Positions 26,356 to 33,453 of a stretch of DNA of 64,000 bases are shown here, in pieces. The DNA is from Streptomyces antibioticus (GTDB lineage: Bacteria; Actinomycetota; Actinomycetes; Streptomycetales; Streptomycetaceae), in NCBI RefSeq assembly GCF_001514065.1, contig NZ_KQ948432.1, positions 411,845 to 475,844 on the forward strand, written 5' to 3'. The notes beneath the pieces were generated by a model. The model did not search any database. It saw only the letters and a list, made by a program, of their open reading frames with translations, and was not told the origin of the DNA. The translations under genes and the position numbers were made by a program. Numbering within the stretch: position 1 is the first letter of the stretch; each line of letters begins with the position of its first letter.

Positions 26356-27708
26356 TCACTGGTCCCGGTACATCTCCGCCACGAGGAAGGCCAGGTCGAG
26401 CGACTGGCTGCGGTTCAGCCGGGGGTCGCAGGCCGTCTCGTAGCGCTGGTGCAGGTCGTCGACGAAGATCTCGTCGCCGCCGCCCACGCACTCGGTGACG
26501 TCGTCGCCGGTGAGCTCCACGTGGATGCCGCCCGGGTGGGTGCCCAGCGCCTTGTGGACCTCGAAGAAGCCCTTGACCTCGTCGAGCACGTCGTCGAAGC
26601 GGCGGGTCTTGTGACCGGAGGCCGCCTCGAAGGTGTTGCCGTGCATCGGGTCGGTCACCCAGGCGACCGTCGCACCGGAGGCGGTGACCTTCTCGACCAG
26701 CTCGGGCAGCTTGTCGCGGACCTTGTCCGCGCCCATGCGCACGATGAAGGTGAGGCGGCCCGGCTCGCGGTCCGGGTCGAGGCGCTCGATGTACTGGAGC
26801 GCCTCCTCGGCCGTGGTGGTCGGGCCGAGCTTGATGCCGATCGGGTTGCGGATCTTCGAGGCGAACTCGATGTGCGCGTGGTCCAGCTGCCGGGTGCGCT
26901 CGCCGATCCACACCATGTGCGCGGAGACGTCGTACAGGCTGCCGGTGCGCGAGTCCACGCGGGTGAGGGCCGACTCGTAGTCGAGCAGCAGCGCCTCGTG
27001 CGAGGAGTAGAACTCGACGGTCTTGAACTCCTCCGGGTCGGTGCCGCAGGCCCGCATGAAGTTCAGCGCGTTGTCGATCTCCCGGGCGAGCTGCTCGTAG
27101 CGCTGGCCGGAGGGGGACGACTTCACGAAGTCCTGGTTCCAGGCGTGCACCTGGCGCAGGTCGGCGTAGCCGCCGGTGGTGAAGGCACGCACCAGGTTGA
27201 GCGTGGAGGCGGAGGCGTTGTACATCCGCTTCAGGCGCTCGGGGTCCGGGATGCGGGCCTTCTCGTTGAAGTCGAAGCCGTTGACCGAGTCGCCGCGGTA
27301 GGTCGGCAGGGTCACGCCGTCGCGGGTCTCGGTGCCCTTGGAGCGCGGCTTGGAGTACTGGCCGGCGATCCGGCCGACCTTCACGACCGGCACCGAGGCG
27401 GCGTACGTCAGCACGGCGCCCATCTGGAGCAGGGTCTTGAGCTTGTTGCGGATGTGGTCGGCGGACACGGCGTCGAAGGCCTCGGCGCAGTCGCCGCCCT
27501 GGAGGAGGAACGCCTCTCCCTTGGCGACGGCCGCCATCCGGGCGCGCAGCTGATCGCACTCGCCCGCGAAGACGAGCGGCGGATACGACTCCAGCTCCGC
27601 AACGACTGCGCGCAGAGCCTCGGGGTCGGGGTACTCGGGCTGCTGCGCCGCGGGCAGTTCTCGCCAGGTGTTGCCAGCGCTCGCGCTGGTCTTAGCGTTC
27701 ACGGTCAC
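26356..27708 (-). CDS. aroG: class II 3-deoxy-D-arabinoheptulosonate-7-phosphate synthase
   Basis: A 450-residue class II (plant-type) DAHP synthase, the first enzyme of the shikimate pathway, condensing phosphoenolpyruvate and erythrose 4-phosphate. Class II landmarks: FLLQGGDCAEAF (metal Cys), GRIAGQYSKPRS, GDSVNGFDF, VEFYSSHEALLLDYE, WIGERTRQLD, NPIGIKLGP, WVTDPMHGNT and HVELTGDDVTECVGG. GTG 27708 gives the usual length and is 7 bases after a TAATGT box, so the message may be leaderless. It supplies the pathway that trpEG, 1.6 kb away, draws upon, and corresponds in position to Rv2178c. Confidence 0.96.
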   Translation of the reverse strand: MTVNAKTSASAGNTWRELPAAQQPEYPDPEALRAVVAELESYPPLVFAGECDQLRARMAAVAKGEAFLLQGGDCAEAFDAVSADHIRNKLKTLLQMGAVLTYAASVPVVKVGRIAGQYSKPRSKGTETRDGVTLPTYRGDSVNGFDFNEKARIPDPERLKRMYNASASTLNLVRAFTTGGYADLRQVHAWNQDFVKSSPSGQRYEQLAREIDNALNFMRACGTDPEEFKTVEFYSSHEALLLDYESALTRVDSRTGSLYDVSAHMVWIGERTRQLDHAHIEFASKIRNPIGIKLGPTTTAEEALQYIERLDPDREPGRLTFIVRMGADKVRDKLPELVEKVTASGATVAWVTDPMHGNTFEAASGHKTRRFDDVLDEVKGFFEVHKALGTHPGGIHVELTGDDVTECVGGGDEIFVDDLHQRYETACDPRLNRSQSLDLAFLVAEMYRDQ

Positions 27709-27715
27709 CCCGTAA

Positions 27716-27721
27716 ACATTA
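27716..27721 (-). promoter_or_regulatory. -10 element of a probable leaderless DAHP synthase transcript
   Basis: On the minus strand TAATGT is followed by exactly 7 bases and then the GTG start at 27708. No clear ribosome binding site intervenes. Confidence 0.45.
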
Positions 27722-27809
27722 CGTGGTCGTGTCGTGCGTCCATCCACCTGCTCATCAAGTGAGACGCATTCCGCTCGTACGGGGTCACGCTCCGCGACCC
27801 CGTACCTGG

Positions 27810-29053
27810 TCAGCGGTCGAAGCGCACCCGGAGCCGGGGACGTCCCCGTTCGTCCGTATACGGCTCGACGCCCGTGGCGCCCCGGTCTGCGCCCTGCATC
27901 GCGGTGGCGATGTCCCCGGCGAAGGTCATGGCGACCGTCGCGGGCAGCAGCGTGATGTTCTCCACGTCCTCCTCGCCGCCGAGGGCGACGGACGGGACGT
28001 AGGCCCAGTGCTGGTCGGGGGCGATCGGGCCGTGCCGGTGGACGGCCTCGACGACGAGGACGTCGTACGGCTCCTTGGCGTTGCGCAGCAGCTCGTCGGC
28101 GAAGAACGCCTCGAAGCCCGGGGCGATGACCTCGGGGCGCAGCAGCACCCCCTCCAGGAAGTGGACCTCCGGGGCCAGGCCGCCGCCGGGGAGGCGGCGG
28201 TAGGCGTACGAGTCGCCGAAGGCGGTCTCGCCGAAGATCACGAAGTCGTCGATCCGGTCGTCCCAGGCGAACCTCCAGGTGTCGTACGCGTTCCAGGCGG
28301 CCAGGTCCAGCGCGTCCCGCCGTCCGATGCGACCTGCCACTTGCTGGAGGAGGCGAGCGTGGTGGCGGTGGCGGAACCGGTCTCGCCGTCGGGGGCGGCG
28401 GCGACCACGAACACCGTGTCCGGGTCGGCGGCCACCTCGGCGGAGAGGGTGTGGGTGACGAGATCGATGCGGCTCTTGACCGGGCTGCTCTTCTCGCAGG
28501 CCGCCGCGCGGGGCGTGGTGAGCGCGCACGCCGGTTTGGCGACGAGCCGGAGGCGGGTCTCGAAGTCGGCGCCGAAGGCCCGGCGGAAGCCGGAGGTGTC
28601 GACGCGGACGCCCACGCGGTCGGCGGGGTCGGCGGCTTCGAGTGTGAACGCCGTGGCGTGGCCGCCGAGTTGGCGGGCCTTGGTGTTGCCGTACGCCTTG
28701 ACCTCGACCGTTTCGGGAGCGGCGGTACGGCTGCGGGGCGCGGTCACCGCTACGGCGGTGCCGGCGGCGCGGGCGGGCTTGGTGCCGACGGTGACGGTGT
28801 CCTCGCCGGCGTCGGGCCAGTCGACCTTCGCGGCCCCGGCGGCGGCGAGAGGTCTGCCCTGGGGGTCGACGGGTCTGGTGTCCGGACGGGCGCCGGCCCG
28901 TAACTCGGTGCGGTCGATCGTGGTGACGGATCCGTCCGCGTCGGCGATCGAGGTGGTCTGCCTCGATGCGGCCTGGGCGAGCGCCGGCGGTAAGCCCGAA
29001 AGGCCCATCGCCAGGACGACCGCCGCGACGCAGGATGACCGGAAGCGCTTCAT
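27810..29053 (-). pseudogene. degraded Rhs toxin / SUKH-type immunity locus (fused remnant)
   Basis: Two different reading frames join here. From 29053 to about 28330 (271-residue frame, stop 28238) a signal peptide (MKRFRSSCVAAVVLAMGLSG, AQAA cleavage) leads into the N-terminal region typical of secreted Streptomyces Rhs/YD-repeat proteins: GFRRAFGADFETRLRLV, PACALTTPRAAAC and ATATTLASSSKWQV. The YD repeats and toxin tip that should follow are missing. In another frame, about 28345-27810 reads as the C-terminal two thirds of a SMI1/KNR4-like (SUKH) immunity protein (FVIFGETAFGDSYAYR, FEAFFADELLRN, PLGGEED-like PSVALGGEEDVEN). The order toxin then immunity on one strand fits a deletion that removed everything between. 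The SUKH call is the less certain half. Confidence 0.6.
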
Positions 29054-29161
29054 GAGTCCCCCTCCACCCGTGAGGCCTCAAGCGTCACGGCGGGGCATGA
29101 GCACGTCAACGGACATGCCGAGGCATTCCTGTGAAGAGACCGTGAGGCGTGGAGGGTGGTG

Positions 29162-29167
29162 TAAGGT
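29162..29167 (+). promoter_or_regulatory. -10 element of the trp leader transcript
   Basis: TAAGGT ends 7 bases before the ATG of the leader peptide. Transcription would begin at or next to that ATG, making the leader peptide leaderless. Confidence 0.5.
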
Positions 29168-29174
29168 CCCTGGC

Positions 29175-29231
29175 ATGTTCGCGCACTCGACCCAGAACTG
29201 GTGGTGGACCGCTCATCCGGCGGCCCACTGA
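29175..29231 (+). CDS. trpL: trp leader peptide
   Basis: An 18-codon open frame MFAHSTQNWWWTAHPAAH with three consecutive Trp codons. It is followed by a hairpin terminator and then trpEG. Ribosome stalling at the Trp codons when charged tRNA-Trp is scarce would prevent the terminator from forming, the usual attenuation logic. Confidence 0.92.
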   Translation: MFAHSTQNWWWTAHPAAH

Positions 29232-29253
29232 CTCGCGCGTACACAAGACTTCG

Positions 29254-29280
29254 CGAAGGCCGCCCGAGGGGCGGCCTTCG
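29254..29280 (+). terminator. trp attenuator hairpin
   Basis: CGAAGGCCGCCC (29254-29265) pairs exactly with GGGCGGCCTTCG (29269-29280) around a 3-base loop, 22 bases after the leader peptide stop. There is a TTT a few bases after the stem but no long U run, which is usual in Streptomyces. Confidence 0.85.
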
Positions 29281-29307
29281 GCGTTTCCGGGGCCGTTCCT
29301 CACCGCA

Positions 29308-29331
29308 ATCGACGTATCGACGTATCGATGG
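29308..29331 (+). repeat. 8-bp tandem repeats before trpEG
   Basis: ATCGACGT occurs twice in a row (29308-29323) followed by ATCGATGG. The run sits between the attenuator and the trpEG ribosome binding site GAAGAGGAA. Confidence 0.6.
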
Positions 29332-29341
29332 AAGAGGAACC

Positions 29342-31222
29342 ATGGACCTGGCACAGCTCGTGACCGACCCGCGCCCCTTCGCCTTGCTGCGCCGCCGCAC
29401 GCCGGGCCATGACGACAACACCGTCGAGGTGTTCCTCGGCCCGGTCTCCTCGTACGACCGCCTCGCCGACCTCCCCGACGAGGGCCTCGCCCTGGTCCCC
29501 TTCCGGCAGATCCGCGAGCGCGGCTTCGACGTGCGGGACGACGGGACACCGCTGACGGTGCTGGTCCCGGAGGAGACGCACACGCTGGCCCTGCCGGACG
29601 CCCTGGCGCAGCTCCCCGCCCATGACGTGCGCGTCGAGGACGGCGGCTTCGACGTCGCCGACGAGGAGTACGGCGAGATCGTCGGCCGGGTGCTGCGGGA
29701 GGAGATCGGGCGGGGCGAGGGCGCGAACTTCGTGATCCGGCGGACGTACGAGGGCGGGATCCCGGGGTTCTCACGGAGGGACGCCCTTGCCCTCTTCCGG
29801 CGGCTCCTCGTGGGCGAGCGCGGCGCCTACTGGACCTTCGTCGTCCACACCGGCGACCGCACGCTCGTCGGCGCCAGCCCCGAGGTGCATGTGCGGATGT
29901 CCGGCGGCACGGTCGTGATGAACCCGATCAGCGGGACGTACCGCTATCCCGCCGAGGGCCCCACCCCCGAGCATCTGCTCGACTTCCTCGCCGACGGCAA
30001 GGAGATCGAGGAGCTGTCGATGGTCGTCGACGAGGAGCTCAAGATGATGTGCACGGTCGGCGACATGGGCGGAGTGGTGATCGGGCCCCGCCTGAAGGAG
30101 ATGGCCCACCTCGCGCACACTGAGTACGAGCTGCGCGGGAAGTCCTCGCTGGACGTCCGGGAGGTGCTCAAGGAGACCATGTTCGCGGCCACCGTCACCG
30201 GCTCCCCGGTGCAGAACGCCTGCCGGGTCATCGAGCGGCACGAGGTCGGCGGGCGGGGCTACTACGCGGGCGCGCTGGCCCTGCTCGGCCGGGACTCGGG
30301 GGGCGCCCAGACCCTCGACTCCCCCATCCTGATCCGCACCGCCGACATCGCCGCCGACGGCCGCCTCCGGGTCCCGGTCGGCGCCACCCTGGTCCGCGGT
30401 TCGGACCCGGCGAGCGAGGTCGCGGAGACGCACGCGAAGGCGGCGGGCGTGCTGGCTGCGCTGGGTGTACGCCCCTCACGACCGCGTGCGGAGGAGGCGC
30501 GCCCGAGGCTGTCCGACGACCCCCGGGTGCGGGCCGCGCTCGACGGGCGCCGGTCGTCCCTCGCACCGTTCTGGCTGCGGATGCAGGAGCGCTCGGAGGA
30601 ACTGGAGGGCCACGCGCTCGTCGTCGACGGCGAGGACACCTTCACGGCGATGCTCGGGCACGTCCTGCGCTCCAGTGGGCTGGCGGTGACCGTACGGCGC
30701 TACGACGAGCCCGGTCTGCGCGAGGCGGTCCTCGCCCACGAGGGCCCGGTCGTCCTGGGCCCGGGCCCCGGCGACCCCTCCGACCTGACCGACCCGAAGA
30801 TGCGCTTCCTGCGCGACCTCACCGCCCACGTCATCGGCAGGCACCGGCACGGCGTGCTCGGCGTCTGCCTCGGCCACGAGCTGATCGCGGCGGAGCTGGG
30901 CCTGGAGATCGTACGCAAGGAGGTGCCGTACCAGGGCGCGCAGACGACGGTCGACCTGTTCGGGCGGGAGGAGACCGTCGGCTTCTACAACAGCTTCGTG
31001 GCGCGCTGCGACGACGAGACGGCGGCCGAGCTGGCCGCGCACGAGGTCGAGGTGAGCCGGAGCGGGGCGTACGAGGTGCACGCGCTGCGCGGACCCGGCT
31101 TCGCCGGTGTGCAGTTCCACCCGGAGTCGGTGCTGACGCTGAACGGGGCCGCGATCGTACGGGAGTTGACGGCTCAGCTGCGCGGCACGAGCACGTTCTC
31201 CGAGCGGCGGCCGGCCTTGTAG
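29342..31222 (+). CDS. trpEG: fused anthranilate synthase (TrpE-TrpG)
   Basis: A 626-residue fusion. Residues 1-400 are the chorismate-binding TrpE part (FVIRRTYEGGIPGF, GASPEVHVRMSGG, NPISGTYRYP, EIEELSMVVDEELKMM, FAATVTGSPVQNACRVIERHE shown as landmarks, GRGYYAGALALLGRD). Residues about 425-620 are the glutamine amidotransferase TrpG part, with GPGPGDPSD, the nucleophile Cys in GVCLGHELIA and the HPESVLT His/Glu. The enzyme makes anthranilate from chorismate. The single-chain arrangement is known from Streptomyces primary and secondary metabolism. Trp attenuation points to the tryptophan pathway. Its 3' end overlaps the dehydrogenase gene on the other strand by 49 bases. Confidence 0.95.
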   Translation: MDLAQLVTDPRPFALLRRRTPGHDDNTVEVFLGPVSSYDRLADLPDEGLALVPFRQIRERGFDVRDDGTPLTVLVPEETHTLALPDALAQLPAHDVRVEDGGFDVADEEYGEIVGRVLREEIGRGEGANFVIRRTYEGGIPGFSRRDALALFRRLLVGERGAYWTFVVHTGDRTLVGASPEVHVRMSGGTVVMNPISGTYRYPAEGPTPEHLLDFLADGKEIEELSMVVDEELKMMCTVGDMGGVVIGPRLKEMAHLAHTEYELRGKSSLDVREVLKETMFAATVTGSPVQNACRVIERHEVGGRGYYAGALALLGRDSGGAQTLDSPILIRTADIAADGRLRVPVGATLVRGSDPASEVAETHAKAAGVLAALGVRPSRPRAEEARPRLSDDPRVRAALDGRRSSLAPFWLRMQERSEELEGHALVVDGEDTFTAMLGHVLRSSGLAVTVRRYDEPGLREAVLAHEGPVVLGPGPGDPSDLTDPKMRFLRDLTAHVIGRHRHGVLGVCLGHELIAAELGLEIVRKEVPYQGAQTTVDLFGREETVGFYNSFVARCDDETAAELAAHEVEVSRSGAYEVHALRGPGFAGVQFHPESVLTLNGAAIVRELTAQLRGTSTFSERRPAL

Positions 31223-32169
31223 TCGAGGACGTTGCGCACCGTGGCGTCGACGATCTGGCCGACGGCGTCCTCGGTGTAGTACGCCTGGTGGGACGTGACC
31301 AGGACGTTCGGGAAGGTGACCAGGCGGGCCAGGGTGTCGTCCTCGATGGCCTCCAGGGACTTGTCGAGGAAGAACAGGCCCGCCTCCGCCTCGTACACGT
31401 CGAGGCCGACGCCGGTGAAGCGGCCCGCGCGCAGCTCGGTGACGAGGGCCGCGGTGTCGATCAGGCCGCCGCGGCTGGAGTTCACCAGGATCGCGTCGTC
31501 CCGCATCGCCCGCAGGGCGGCGGCGTCGATGAGGCGCTGGGTCTCCGGCATCAGCGGGACGTGCAGGGTGACCAGGTCGGACTCGGCGAGGAGCTGCTCC
31601 TTGGGGACGTACTTCATGCCGAGTTCCAGGCAGGCGGGGTTCTCGGCGACGTCCCAGCCGAGCAGCTTCATGCCGAAGCCGTGGGCGATCCGGGTGAAGG
31701 CCTCGCCGATCTTGCCGGTGCCGAGGACGCCCGCGGTGCGGCCGTGCAGGTCGCGGCCCATCAGGCCGTCCAGGCGGAAGTCGAAGTCGCGGGTGCGGGT
31801 GGAGGCGCGGACGATCCGCCGGTTGACGGCCATGGCGAGGGTCCAGGCGAACTCGGCGACCGAGTACGGCGAGTAGTACGAGACGCGGGCGATCGTCATG
31901 CCGAGCCGCTCGGCGACCTTGAGGTCGATGTTGTTGAAGCCGGTGGAGCGCTGGGCGATCATCCGGGTGCCGCCGGCCGCCAGGACCTCCAGGACGCGCG
32001 GGCCGAGCTCGGCGTTGACGCTGGTGGAGACGACCTCGTAGCCGGCCGCGATGGGGGCGGTGTCCTCGTTGAGGAAGACGTCCAGGCAGCGGACCTCGTG
32101 GTGGCCCTGGAAGGCGCGCTCGATCAGGGGCTTCTCGTCGGCCTGGACACCGAAGGCGAGGATCTCCAC
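31174..32169 (-). CDS. D-lactate dehydrogenase-type 2-hydroxyacid dehydrogenase
   Basis: A 331-residue NAD-dependent D-2-hydroxyacid dehydrogenase, the length of fermentative D-lactate dehydrogenases. Landmarks: QRSTGFNNIDLKVAERLG, RVSYYSPYSVAEFAW, the NAD motif GVLGTGKIGEAFTRIA, HVPLMPETQRLID, VNSSRGGLIDTAAL with catalytic Arg, and VTSHQAYYTEDAV with the catalytic His. It converts pyruvate to D-lactate or acts on a related 2-oxoacid. GTG 32169 has GGAGG upstream. It lies 47 bases after the CHAT-operon membrane protein gene on the same strand and may receive read-through from that operon. Confidence 0.9.
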   Translation of the reverse strand: MEILAFGVQADEKPLIERAFQGHHEVRCLDVFLNEDTAPIAAGYEVVSTSVNAELGPRVLEVLAAGGTRMIAQRSTGFNNIDLKVAERLGMTIARVSYYSPYSVAEFAWTLAMAVNRRIVRASTRTRDFDFRLDGLMGRDLHGRTAGVLGTGKIGEAFTRIAHGFGMKLLGWDVAENPACLELGMKYVPKEQLLAESDLVTLHVPLMPETQRLIDAAALRAMRDDAILVNSSRGGLIDTAALVTELRAGRFTGVGLDVYEAEAGLFFLDKSLEAIEDDTLARLVTFPNVLVTSHQAYYTEDAVGQIVDATVRNVLDYKAGRRSENVLVPRS

Positions 32170-32216
32170 GCGGCCCTCCGGGGGTGCGCCGGAATTGTCT
32201 GGTCCTGGCGAATATC

Positions 32217-33068
32217 TCACAGACCCCTGCGGAGCCGCTCCGTGAGCGCGCGCCCCTGTTGCGGGGACGGGCGGGGCTCGGCGAGGCGGGTGTGGAGGCG
32301 GTCGAGGTGCAGATCGACGGTGGCCTCGACGAGCTCGGCGTAGACCTCGGCGGTGAGGGTGGCGCGGCGCCAGGAGACGAACGCCGTGACCAGCGCGATC
32401 AGCGCCGCGGGCCACCAGTACACGGCGAGCGGCAGATACAGCGCCGCCCAGCCGCCGAGCGTGAACGCCGCGTCGAGGCGGGTGCGGGCCTCGGTGAGGG
32501 TGTCGCGGGTCGGGGTGGGGAGCAGGAGCCACAGGCGGGGCCAGACGGTGGCCAGGTCGATGCCGTACTCCTGGCGGAGGCGGACGGCGGGGGCGCGGAG
32601 GCGGTCGCCGAGGCGGGTGGGGTGTTCGGGCGGGATGAGGGAGAGGGCGTTGCGACGGGCGGCCCGCTCCGGGTCGCGGTGCTCGCGGTAGGCGGCGTCC
32701 TCGGCCGCCCAGGTGTCGCCCCGTCGGCGGGTCCGGCGGGCCGACAGGCCGGCGAAGGGGCGCGGCCAAGGGCCGCACAGGACGCGTTCGACAGGGCCCG
32801 CCAGCGCCTGGGCGACGGCTCCGAGGGTGGCCGACACCGGTACGGCCGCCAGGACGAGCAGGATCGCCCGTACCGCGAGGGCGTTCTGGTCGTTGCCCTC
32901 GGTGAGCGTGGTGAAGCCGTCCCACAGCTCATGCCCGTCGCGCCAGTCGCGCTGCCCCAGCCTGAACGCCGCCGCGGCGACCAGGACATAGGCCAGCCCC
33001 GGCAGGACCAGCAGGGTGAACCAGCGCTCGGCCAGCTTCCGGCCCAGCTCGGCGAGGAACCCGGTCAC
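32217..33068 (-). CDS. membrane protein of the CHAT operon
   Basis: A 283-residue protein that I cannot assign to a named family. Two hydrophobic segments lie near residues 18-37 and 65-90, then a long Arg-rich cytoplasmic region, and a closing hydrophobic pair near 205-230 (LGGWAALYLPLAVYWWPAALIALVTA region). This gives four probable membrane helices. The tail is charged and helical. GTG 33068 lies 10 bases after the stop of the small Cys/His gene, with GAGGG before it. Its membrane location and tight linkage to a protease make it a candidate target, pore or anchor of the system. No catalytic motif is seen. Confidence 0.7.
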   Translation of the reverse strand: MTGFLAELGRKLAERWFTLLVLPGLAYVLVAAAAFRLGQRDWRDGHELWDGFTTLTEGNDQNALAVRAILLVLAAVPVSATLGAVAQALAGPVERVLCGPWPRPFAGLSARRTRRRGDTWAAEDAAYREHRDPERAARRNALSLIPPEHPTRLGDRLRAPAVRLRQEYGIDLATVWPRLWLLLPTPTRDTLTEARTRLDAAFTLGGWAALYLPLAVYWWPAALIALVTAFVSWRRATLTAEVYAELVEATVDLHLDRLHTRLAEPRPSPQQGRALTERLRRGL

Positions 33069-33078
33069 CGGTCGGCCC

Positions 33079-33453
33079 TCAGGCGTCCGGCACGAAGGTC
33101 AGGACGCGTTCGTGGACGAGGCACTCGGGTGGGCCGTCTCCGGCGTACCGCTGCTCGACGCGGTGGCAGGCGCCCACGGGGCACAGGTAGGTGCCGGGGA
33201 CGGGCGGGCCGTGGGTGGCGACCGGGGGTGGCGCACTCCGGCCGCGCAGCGGCTCTGTGACGCTGACGGGGAGGGCGGCGATGACTTCGTCCACGGCCGC
33301 CCCCTCACGCAACCGTCGTACCGCCTGTTCCAGGGCCGCGCGCCGGGGTCCGCTGAAGAGCCGCAAGGTCGCCAACTCCCGGCAGAATTCGGCGTGCAGA
33401 TCATTGTCGGCTGGTTCCACGGAACTGATCGTAAAGCCGCTCACGCCTCTCAC
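33079..33453 (-). CDS. small Cys/His-rich protein of the CHAT operon
   Basis: A 124-residue protein. The N-terminal half is helical (LHAEFCRELATLRLFSGP, then RRAALEQAVRRLREGAAVDE). A Pro-rich linker follows, then a likely zinc-binding tip: YLCPVGACHRVEQRY, then PPECLVHERVL, giving a C-x4-C ... C-x2-H pattern. Its start codon overlaps the CHAT stop as GTGA (33450-33453), so it should be translationally coupled to the protease; GTG 33444 is an alternative. In actinobacterial conflict operons similar small zinc-tip proteins accompany CHAT proteases, so it may be a sensor, adaptor or substrate. Confidence 0.68.
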   Translation of the reverse strand: MRGVSGFTISSVEPADNDLHAEFCRELATLRLFSGPRRAALEQAVRRLREGAAVDEVIAALPVSVTEPLRGRSAPPPVATHGPPVPGTYLCPVGACHRVEQRYAGDGPPECLVHERVLTFVPDA

